This document shows positions 5,197 to 11,350 of a stretch of DNA of 12,249 bases, one piece after another (position 1 is the first letter of the stretch; each line of letters starts with the position of its first letter). A program made the position numbers and the translations under genes. This stretch comes from JALYJZ01 sp964476895 (GTDB lineage Bacteria > Patescibacteriota > SICC01). The stretch is taken from positions 1 to 12,249 of the forward strand of contig CAYZCS010000029.1 of the NCBI GenBank assembly GCA_964476895.1, given 5' to 3'. Under the pieces are notes generated by a model, which worked only from the letters and a program-made list of their open reading frames with translations, was not told where the DNA came from and searched no databases.

Positions 5197-6464
5197 GCCT
5201 TCTCGACAAAGTCAGCTCCGTCTTCGCGGGTTCGAACCAGACGCTTTCGAACTACTTCATCGCGCTCGACATCGGCACCGAGTTCGTGAAGGCGCTGATC
5301 TGCGAAATCGTCGACGGCAAGGCCGTGGTGATCGGTTCCGGCCGGCAACGCCAACGGCTCGGCGACATGCAGGGCGGCGCGGTCACCGACATCGGCGGCG
5401 TGATCGAGAACTGCGAGAAGGCGCTGGAGCGGGCGCAGCAGATGGCCGGCGTGATGCCGGAGCAGGTGGTGATGGGCATCGCCGGGGAGCTCGTAAAGGG
5501 CGCGACCACCACCGTCCACTACGAGCGCGCCAAGCCCAGCACGAAGATCGACCTCACCGAACTCAAGAACATCGTGCACAAGGTGCAGTGGAAGGCGTTC
5601 GACCAGGTGCGCCAGCAGCTCGCCTGGGAGACCGGCCACGCGGAGATCGACGTGAAGCTGGTGAACGCGGCGATCGTCGACGTGCGGATCGACGGATACC
5701 GCGTGACCAACCCCGTCGGCTTCCAAGGCAAGGACGTGACGATCGGCATCTTCAACGCGTTCGCACCGCTCGTGCACCTGACTGCGCTCCAGGCGATCCC
5801 CGAGGAGCTCGGGCTCGACCTGCTCTCGATCGCGGCGGAGCCGTACGCGGTGGCACGCTGCCTGGGCATCGAGGACCAGACCGAGTTCTCGGCGGTGTTC
5901 ATCGACATCGGCGGCGGCACCACCGACGTGGCGGTGGTCAGCAACGGCGGCGTGGTCGGCACCAAGATGTTCGCGCTCGGCGGCCGGACGTTCACGCGCC
6001 GCCTCGCGCAGGCGCTCAACTCGCCGTTCGAGAAGGCGGAGGAAGTGAAGCTGGCCTATACCAGCCAACTCCTCGACCAGCCTTCCACCAAGCTCGTGAA
6101 GGAGGCCGTCGCCGCCGACGCCGAGGTCTGGCTATCCGGCGTGCAGCTGACGCTCTCGGAATTCGGGAATCTCGACCTGCTGCCCGCCCGGATTCTGCTC
6201 TGCGGCGGCGGCTCGGAGCTGCCGGAAATCTCCAAGGTACTGAACGGCGCCAAGTGGTATAAACAGCTGCCGTTCGCCAAGAAACCGACGGTCAACTTCA
6301 TCCGCCCGGAGGACATCCCGAACGTGAAGGACCACACCCGGAGTCTGACCGGTCCGCAGGACGTGACCCCGATGGCGCTCGCGAACCTGGCATTGGACCT
6401 CGCGGGTCCCGAGGAGCTGCTACCATCGATATTGCGACGTGCCGTAAAGGCGATGACCACCTGA
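5193..6464 (+). CDS. FtsA/PilM-like actin-fold ATPase
   Basis: A 423-residue actin-fold protein of the FtsA/PilM type. Phosphate-1 motif IALDIGTEFVKA starts near residue 23 (D26), phosphate-2 is DIGGGTTD (238-245) and the adenosine motif is LLCGGGSELP (335-344). Between them, about residues 85-190, is an insert matching the SHS2-type 1C subdomain that FtsA and PilM have in place of actin's 1B. The C-terminus PEELLPSILRRAVKAMTT could form a basic amphipathic helix like FtsA's membrane-targeting tail. Such proteins bind ATP, polymerise on the inner membrane and recruit partners. Here the gene leads an operon with a large membrane protein, ruvX and mltG, and is not next to ftsZ or pilus genes in this window. 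It therefore may serve its own assembly and not be canonical FtsA. Its start follows the leader ORF by ATGA overlap and lacks a Shine-Dalgarno. Confidence 0.88.
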   Translation: MSLLDKVSSVFAGSNQTLSNYFIALDIGTEFVKALICEIVDGKAVVIGSGRQRQRLGDMQGGAVTDIGGVIENCEKALERAQQMAGVMPEQVVMGIAGELVKGATTTVHYERAKPSTKIDLTELKNIVHKVQWKAFDQVRQQLAWETGHAEIDVKLVNAAIVDVRIDGYRVTNPVGFQGKDVTIGIFNAFAPLVHLTALQAIPEELGLDLLSIAAEPYAVARCLGIEDQTEFSAVFIDIGGGTTDVAVVSNGGVVGTKMFALGGRTFTRRLAQALNSPFEKAEEVKLAYTSQLLDQPSTKLVKEAVAADAEVWLSGVQLTLSEFGNLDLLPARILLCGGGSELPEISKVLNGAKWYKQLPFAKKPTVNFIRPEDIPNVKDHTRSLTGPQDVTPMALANLALDLAGPEELLPSILRRAVKAMTT

Positions 6465-6470
6465 CCAAAC

Positions 6471-8315
6471 ATGAAAGCGATATACCTAGAGCCAGACGAA
6501 GAGATTACCAGCGTCGTCGACCGCCTGAAGGAGCTGGGCGACGAGGACGTGGCGATCATCGTGCCCAAGCGGGCGGCGCTGCTCCAGAGCATCGTCAACC
6601 TGAAGCTGCTCCGGTATCAGGCCGAGCAACAGGGCAAACGGATCAGCATCGTTACCAGCGACAAGACCGGCCGCAACCTGGCGTCGGCGGTGGGGCTGAC
6701 CGTGCATCAGAAGCTGCCGGAAGGTGGCAAGGCGGTGAAGGAGTCGGCGGTCAAGGAGACCGGTGATCCGGTGCGGATCGGGTTCAAGAAGCGGCAGCCG
6801 GAAGAGCCGAAGAAGCCGTCGGACGAGGCGGCCGGTGCCGACATCGGCTACAAGAAAGGCAAGGATCCCGAACTGGTGAAGCGGGAGATAGCCGGTGTCC
6901 CGGCTGACGAAGCCGCCGTCGATCCCGAAGAACCCGCCGAAGCAGTCAGCCCGTTGGATACGGAACCGGAATCCGACGCCGAAGCGACGGACCCGGACAC
7001 GTCCCCGGTGACGATCCCCGTGACCCGTACCGGCCAGGACGAAGCGCCGGCGCCGGACGAGTCACAGTCATCCGACAAGCGGTTCTCGTTCGCACTGCCG
7101 GGATTGCCGCGGTTCTCCCGTCCCTCGCTTCGGATGCCGAGGTGGAAAGGTGCCGGGAAGGGGAGGCGGCGCTGGAAACTGATCGGTGCGGTCGCCGCAC
7201 TCGCGGTTCTCCTGACCGCCGGCACGGCGGCGGCCGTGGTGCTGCCGAGCGCGACGGTGACGATCGTTCCCAAGACGGAACCGTTCAAGGCGGAAGTGCC
7301 GGTACGGTTCTCGACGACCGCACCCCAAGCCGATACCGAGGAAAACGTGGTCCCCGCCAAGACGATCGAAGTCACCCGGGAGGGTTCGCTGGAAGCCCGG
7401 GCCACCGGGCGTTCGATCGGCGGCGAAGCGGCCCGCGGCGAGATTACCGTGGTCAACGAGCTCAACCGGAACCAACCGTTGGTCATCCGGACGCGCTTCC
7501 AGGCTCCCGACGGCAGGCTCTTCCGTTCCCAGTCCGGCATCGTGGTGCCGGCCGGCGGCACGACCACCGTGCAGGTGGTGGCGGACGAGGGCGGTACCGA
7601 CGGCAACCTTCCGGCGGACACCAGGCTTTCGATACCCGGCCTTCGCAGCACGACCGCGGTCTACGGCCAGGTCGACGAGCCGCTGACCGGCGGCACGGAT
7701 GCCGACAGCACGACCATCTCACGTGAGGACATCGACCGGGCCCGGACCCAGCTCGGCCAACACCTTGCCCGGGAAGGACTCGAGGAGGCCGAGGGCAGGA
7801 CGGCGGTCGACCATGTGGTGAATCCGGAAGTCGCGGCCGTGACCGTGCTGGATAGCGAGGCCGATCCCGACGTGGGCGCTTCGGCCGAGCGATTCACGAT
7901 CAGCGGCCGTGCCCGCATCACCTACTTCTCGTATGAGGAGGATGTCCTCGAGCGCGTACTGGACGGTGACCTCGAGGCCAAGATTCCCGGCGGTACGAAC
8001 CTCGTGGATGAACGGTCCGAGGCGTTCCGGGTCCGGGAACGGTCCGCCGCGCAACTGAGCACGCTGCTGGTCATCGACACCTTCACGGCGTCGGGCATTT
8101 CGGAGGAGCGGATCGCCGGGGACATCGCCGGCAAGAGCCAGGAAGAAGCGGAGCGGATTATCAGGGAGACCGGCAAGGCCACCGACGTGACCGTCGACCT
8201 GTCGCCGTTCTGGGTCCGGTCGGTGCCGGGGGATGCCGGCAAGGTCCGGGTGCGGCTGGAGGCACGCCCGGCGGCCGGCGCCAGCCCGTCTCCCGGGGTG
8301 ACGCCGGGCACATGA
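6471..8315 (+). CDS. Single-pass membrane protein, CPR 'baseplate J-like' type
   Basis: 614 residues with a clear layout. Residues 1-80 form a small alpha/beta domain (YLEPDEEITSVVDRL, VAIIVPKRAALLQSIVNLKL, ISIVTSDKTGRNLA). Residues 81-205 are a charged, low-complexity linker containing the twice-used motif IG[FY]KK (103-107 and 125-129). A basic patch, KGRRRWK, precedes a transmembrane helix (about 237-258). The outside part (259-598) is beta-rich, with GEITVVNELNRNQPLVIRTR, FQAPDGRLFR and VPAGGTTTVQVVADE (one large domain) and later alpha/beta segments. A Pro/Ser/Gly tail ends the chain. I recall similar proteins in CPR genomes annotated as baseplate J-like; the true function is unknown. 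The N-in topology follows the positive-inside rule. It starts 6 nt after the ATPase gene, without a Shine-Dalgarno, and overlaps ruvX by ATGA, so it is very likely a partner of the ATPase. Confidence 0.82.
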   Translation: MKAIYLEPDEEITSVVDRLKELGDEDVAIIVPKRAALLQSIVNLKLLRYQAEQQGKRISIVTSDKTGRNLASAVGLTVHQKLPEGGKAVKESAVKETGDPVRIGFKKRQPEEPKKPSDEAAGADIGYKKGKDPELVKREIAGVPADEAAVDPEEPAEAVSPLDTEPESDAEATDPDTSPVTIPVTRTGQDEAPAPDESQSSDKRFSFALPGLPRFSRPSLRMPRWKGAGKGRRRWKLIGAVAALAVLLTAGTAAAVVLPSATVTIVPKTEPFKAEVPVRFSTTAPQADTEENVVPAKTIEVTREGSLEARATGRSIGGEAARGEITVVNELNRNQPLVIRTRFQAPDGRLFRSQSGIVVPAGGTTTVQVVADEGGTDGNLPADTRLSIPGLRSTTAVYGQVDEPLTGGTDADSTTISREDIDRARTQLGQHLAREGLEEAEGRTAVDHVVNPEVAAVTVLDSEADPDVGASAERFTISGRARITYFSYEEDVLERVLDGDLEAKIPGGTNLVDERSEAFRVRERSAAQLSTLLVIDTFTASGISEERIAGDIAGKSQEEAERIIRETGKATDVTVDLSPFWVRSVPGDAGKVRVRLEARPAAGASPSPGVTPGT

Positions 8316-8677
8316 GAGTCGTCGCGGTAGACCTCGGAAAAGCGCGGAGCGGCCTGGCCGTCTCCGACGAAGGAGGCATCACCGCCCGCCCGCTGACGAC
8401 GGTGCCGACCGACCGGCTGACCGAAGAACTGGGGAAACTGGTCAAGGGCGGCATATCCACGGTAGTCGTCGGCCGGCCGCGGACGCTTTCCGGCGAGCTG
8501 GGACCGCAAGCCAAATGGGTCGAAGACCAGGTCGCCCGGCTCAAGCCGGCCATCCCGGCCACGTTCGTCTACGAGGATGAAACCGCCAGCACGACGGAAG
8601 CGGAAACCGGCGGAGACGGCAGCGATGCCGCTGCCGCCCGCGTGATCTTACAGGGGTATCTTAATGAACGCGCGTAA
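8312..8677 (+). CDS. ruvX: RuvX/YqgF-family RNase H-fold nuclease
   Basis: A 121-residue member of the YqgF family, implicated in pre-16S rRNA 5'-end processing and originally proposed as a Holliday-junction resolvase. RVVAVDLGKARSGLAVSDE (2-20) contains the first acidic residue, D7. VVVGRPRTLSGELG (51-64) corresponds to the family's VGLP-x-x-x-G-x-x-G strand. VYEDETASTTEAE (87-99) is the DERLTT-type motif with E90, and GDGSDAAAARVILQGYL supplies the last acidic residue, D105. Two details differ from E. coli: the Arg of DER is Thr here, and the basic loop before D105 is shortened. All three acidic positions remain, so activity is plausible. The ATG overlaps the upstream stop (ATGA) and the last 14 nt overlap mltG, showing tight translational coupling. 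Confidence 0.87.
   Translation: MRVVAVDLGKARSGLAVSDEGGITARPLTTVPTDRLTEELGKLVKGGISTVVVGRPRTLSGELGPQAKWVEDQVARLKPAIPATFVYEDETASTTEAETGGDGSDAAAARVILQGYLNERA
8652..8656 (+). promoter_or_regulatory. Possible Shine-Dalgarno of mltG
   Basis: AGGGG lies 7 nt before the ATG at 8664, inside the end of ruvX. It supports the chosen mltG start together with the 14-nt overlap. Confidence 0.45.
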
Positions 8678-9665
8678 CAGCCGGCGGTTCGCGCTCGGCG
8701 TCGCCGTCGTCATCGTGGCAGCGGTCGGTATCGTCCACTGGTACCGGACCGGGCTGCAGGCGACCGGCGCTCCGGAGGCGGTGGTGGTGGTCAAGCAGGG
8801 AGATACGCCGGACTTGATCGCGGAAAAACTCAAGGCGCAGGACCTGATCCGTTCCGAACGGGCATTCACCCTGCATGTGAAGTTCGAGGGCCTGGCCACG
8901 GACATCAAATCCGGGCGGTTCCGTCTCTCCGGCGAACAGTCGGGGCAGGAGATCGCCCAGGCGCTGACCGAAGAATCGCAGCTCGCGACCCAGTTCACGA
9001 TTCCCGAGGGCCTGACGCAGGTCGAGACCGCGGAGCGGCTCGACCGGTTGGAGATCACGGATACCGATGCGTTCAAGGAGCTGCGGGCGGCCGACTTCCC
9101 GGAGTACGACTTCCTGCGGATCCTCCCCGACGGCGCGTCGCTCGAAGGCTACCTGTTCCCCGAAACCTATGCGATACCGCTCCCTGACACCTCGGCGGAA
9201 GACGTGGCCCGGATCATGCTCGACCAGTTCCGGACGGAGCTGGCGGGATTCCAAAACCAGGTGGCGAATAGCGGCCGATCGCTTCATGAGATCGTGACGA
9301 TCGCCTCGCTGGTCGAGGAAGAAGTGCGGACCACGGAGGACCGGAAGCTGGTCGCCGGAATCATCTTCCGGCGTCTCGAAGAGGACATCCGGCTCGATAT
9401 CGACGCGACGGTCCGCTATGCCCTCGACAAGCCGACCGACGTGCTGACCGTCGACGACCTGGCGACCGACGATCCGTACAACACGCGCCGGTTCAAGGGG
9501 CTCCCGCCGGGGCCGATCGCCAACCCCAGCCTGGATGCGATCCTCGCCGTGCTCGACCCGACCGATTCGCCGTATCTCTTCTACCTCTCGGCGCCGGACG
9601 GTACCACGTATTACGCCGAGACTGATGAAGAGCACGAAGCCAACAAGGCAGAGCATCTGCAGTAG
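8664..9665 (+). CDS. mltG: Endolytic murein transglycosylase MltG
   Basis: MltG cleaves nascent glycan strands at the outer face of the cytoplasmic membrane and is thought to set glycan length. The 333-residue protein begins with a short basic stretch and one membrane anchor (about 9-27). A LysM-like region, VVVKQGDTPDLIAEKLKAQD, follows at 41-60. The YceG/MltG catalytic domain contains FTIPEGLTQVETAERL (111-126), LEGYLFPETYAIP (160-172) and IASLVEEEV (213-221). Within the last, E218 aligns with the catalytic Glu of E. coli MltG. PYNTRRFKGLPPGPIANPSL (271-290) is the second family signature. It is the last gene of the operon with the FtsA-like ATPase and the membrane protein, which places that pair close to cell-wall synthesis. 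No terminator is evident after it; a minus-strand gene ends 21 bp downstream. Confidence 0.94.
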   Translation: MNARNSRRFALGVAVVIVAAVGIVHWYRTGLQATGAPEAVVVVKQGDTPDLIAEKLKAQDLIRSERAFTLHVKFEGLATDIKSGRFRLSGEQSGQEIAQALTEESQLATQFTIPEGLTQVETAERLDRLEITDTDAFKELRAADFPEYDFLRILPDGASLEGYLFPETYAIPLPDTSAEDVARIMLDQFRTELAGFQNQVANSGRSLHEIVTIASLVEEEVRTTEDRKLVAGIIFRRLEEDIRLDIDATVRYALDKPTDVLTVDDLATDDPYNTRRFKGLPPGPIANPSLDAILAVLDPTDSPYLFYLSAPDGTTYYAETDEEHEANKAEHLQ

Positions 9666-9686
9666 GGCGGACGGCCGGTCGGCGCG

Positions 9687-9998
9687 CTACCCGCGACGCG
9701 GCTTCGAGGCCACGTCGCGTTGCCGGGCTCGTAACTCTTTCGCATGTGCGGAATCTAGCCGCGCCGCTCCCCGCTCGAAATCAATCACGATGTCGACCGG
9801 TGACGCCCGCTTCGAGGCCACGTCGCGTTGCCGCTCACGCATCTCGTCGGCCATGTCGGGCGGTAGTTCGCCCAGCGCTTGCTCGAAGTGGGCTACCGTG
9901 TCGGGCGACGGATCAGCAGCAGCCCGGCTATCAGCGGTCCGCCGGGCCCCTTCGACGATTCGCGCCTCGAACAGTTCCTGCTCGCCTGACCGCTCCAT
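9687..9998 (-). CDS. Small hypothetical protein with internal repeat
   Basis: A 103-residue, highly charged, probably helical protein with no recognised family, no signal peptide and no membrane segment. Two copies of a motif stand out: ADEMRERQRDVASK (about 49-62) and AKELRARQRDVASK (about 85-98), 36 residues apart and identical at 11 of 14 positions. The eight residues RQRDVASK are encoded by an exact 25-bp direct repeat (9701-9725 and 9809-9833). Between them is VDIVIDFERGAARLDS. The gene fills the otherwise empty gap between mltG and obgE and is divergent from obgE, with start codons only 35 bp apart. No Shine-Dalgarno is present; TACCGT lies 6 nt before the ATG. It could be a spurious frame, but repeat conservation at protein level and the promoter geometry favour a real gene. 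Confidence 0.55.
   Translation of the reverse strand: MERSGEQELFEARIVEGARRTADSRAAADPSPDTVAHFEQALGELPPDMADEMRERQRDVASKRASPVDIVIDFERGAARLDSAHAKELRARQRDVASKPRRG
9701..9833. repeat. Exact 25-bp direct repeat, 108-bp period
   Basis: Positions 9701-9725 and 9809-9833 are identical. The 108-bp period is 36 codons, so both copies are read in the same frame of the minus-strand gene as RQRDVASK. Similarity continues weakly beyond the 3' end of each copy on the plus strand (positions 9728-9737 against 9836-9845), consistent with an older duplication of a longer unit. Confidence 0.85.
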
Positions 9999-10004
9999 AG
10001 CCTA

Positions 10005-10010
10005 ACGGTA
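10005..10010 (-). promoter_or_regulatory. Putative -10 box of the small minus-strand gene
   Basis: TACCGT on the minus strand is followed by 6 nt (TAGGCT) and the ATG at 9998. There is no recognisable -35. It sits 11 bp from the obgE -10 box on the other strand. Confidence 0.33.
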
Positions 10011-10021
10011 CCACGGCCCGG

Positions 10022-10027
10022 TAGGCT
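10022..10027 (+). promoter_or_regulatory. Putative -10 box of leaderless obgE promoter
   Basis: TAGGCT is followed by 6 nt (GGAGGC) and the ATG at 10034. GGAGG ends 1 nt before the ATG, too close to act as a normal Shine-Dalgarno, although it cannot be excluded. TAGGCT is the right arm of an inverted repeat whose left arm AGCCTA is at 9999-10004. Confidence 0.42.
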
Positions 10028-10033
10028 GGAGGC

Positions 10034-11299
10034 ATGGCGACGTTCTGGGACCAGGTAGATATCGACGTCCGCGCCGGCAAGGGCGGTGACGGGCTGATCA
10101 GTTTCCGTCACGCCCGCGGTGAGTCGCGGGGCGGTCCCGACGGCGGCGACGGCGGCGACGGCGGGAGCGTGGTGCTGGTCGCCGATCCGGGCATCAATAC
10201 GCTGGCAGAGTACGCGCGGAAGAAGACGTTCGCGGCTAAGGCCGGCGCCTCCGGCGGTAAGGGTAAACGGCATGGCAAATCGGCGGACAACCTGGTACTT
10301 AAGGTGCCCGTCGGAACCGTAGTCCGGGAATCCGACGCATTGCTGGCCGACCTCGACGAGCCGGGCGCCCGGACGGTCGTGGCCAGGGGCGGCGCGGGAG
10401 GGTACGGCAACGCTCACTTCACCAGCTCCCGACGGCAGACGCCCCGGCTGGCCGAGCGCGGCGAACCCGGCGAGGCCAAGCGACTCGAACTGGAACTGAA
10501 GCTGGTGGCGGATATCGGGCTGGTCGGCGTGCCGTCGGCCGGCAAGTCGACGCTGCTATCCCGCGTGACCGCGGCCAAACCCAAGGTCGCCGACTATCCG
10601 TTCACGACCACCGTACCGGGTCTCGGCATCGCGATGACCGGCGGACAGCGTTTAGTGCTGGCCGATATCCCCGGGCTGATCGAAGGGGCCCACCGGGGCA
10701 AGGGCCTCGGCGACGCCTTCCTCCGGCACATCGAACGGACCAAGGCGATCGTCCACCTGCTCGACGTCACCGCCGAGGATCCGGCGGCGGATTACCGGAG
10801 CGTCCGGAAGGAGCTCACGGCGTTCGATCGGACCCTGGCCCGGAAACCGGAAGTCGTGGCGCTGAATAAGGTCGATACGCTGACGGAAGAAGCGGCCGCA
10901 GAGGCGGCCAAAAGCCTCTCCCGGCGGATCCGGAAACCGGTGTGCGCCGTGTCGGCCGCTGCGGGGACCGGTGTGGACGCCCTGCTCACGGAAGCCGCCG
11001 CGCTAGCGAAACGGCACCGCGCGAAGGCCCGGAAGGAGCCGGTATCCCGCATCGGCCTGGCGGAACTGGCGCCGCGATCCTTGAGCGTCGAGCCGGATGG
11101 GGACGGATTCATCGTCCGCGGACCCCGGCTGGAACGCCTGGCTTCCCAGACGGACTTCGAGAACCCGGAGGCCGTGGAACGTTTCTGGTGGACGGCCCGG
11201 CGGCTCGGCCTGGATACCCGCCTGGAGAAGCTGGGGGCCGGGCCGGGCGCCACGTTGACCCTCGCCGGGCGCACCCTGTCCTGGCCCGGACCGTCCTGA
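10034..11299 (+). CDS. obgE: GTPase Obg (ObgE/CgtA) with OCT domain
   Basis: An essential P-loop GTPase acting in 50S ribosome assembly and stress signalling. Its 421 residues show the full three-domain form. The glycine-rich Obg fold (1-158) has RAGKGGDGLISFRH, GGPDGGDGGDGGSV and RGGAGGYGNAHF. The G domain has G1 GVPSAGKST (165-173), switch I DYPFTTTVPGLG (187-198), G3 DIPGLIEGA (211-219), G4 NKVD (278-281) and G5 SAA near 307. The C-terminal OCT domain (about 350-415) has GFIVRGPRLERLASQTDF and AVERFWWTARRLGLD. The OCT domain is typical of Gram-positive-type Obg proteins and is absent from E. coli ObgE. The start gives the normal short N-terminus. It is divergent from the small minus-strand gene, and the next gene begins 51 nt after its stop with its own promoter-like box. 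Confidence 0.97.
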   Translation: MATFWDQVDIDVRAGKGGDGLISFRHARGESRGGPDGGDGGDGGSVVLVADPGINTLAEYARKKTFAAKAGASGGKGKRHGKSADNLVLKVPVGTVVRESDALLADLDEPGARTVVARGGAGGYGNAHFTSSRRQTPRLAERGEPGEAKRLELELKLVADIGLVGVPSAGKSTLLSRVTAAKPKVADYPFTTTVPGLGIAMTGGQRLVLADIPGLIEGAHRGKGLGDAFLRHIERTKAIVHLLDVTAEDPAADYRSVRKELTAFDRTLARKPEVVALNKVDTLTEEAAAEAAKSLSRRIRKPVCAVSAAAGTGVDALLTEAAALAKRHRAKARKEPVSRIGLAELAPRSLSVEPDGDGFIVRGPRLERLASQTDFENPEAVERFWWTARRLGLDTRLEKLGAGPGATLTLAGRTLSWPGPS

Positions 11300-11336
11300 C
11301 GCCATGGTCGCCTACTGGACGCTGCCGTGAAACGTG

Positions 11337-11342
11337 TAAAAT
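11337..11342 (+). promoter_or_regulatory. Putative -10 box of the PEGA-protein gene
   Basis: TAAAAT is followed by 8 nt and the ATG at 11351. A possible -35, TGGACG (11316-11321), is 15 bp upstream, shorter than ideal. No Shine-Dalgarno is seen. Confidence 0.4.
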
Positions 11343-11350
11343 AGGCCTGC

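Noticed and set aside
5160..6068. Long minus-strand open frame opposite the FtsA-like gene (about 300 codons)
   Set aside because: It has low-complexity Leu/Arg/His/Val composition typical of the mirror frame of a high-GC gene, and the plus strand carries an unmistakable ATPase.
8661..9656. Long minus-strand open frame opposite mltG (about 330 codons)
   Set aside because: Almost exactly mirrors mltG and is rich in Arg, Asp and Leu without domain signatures.
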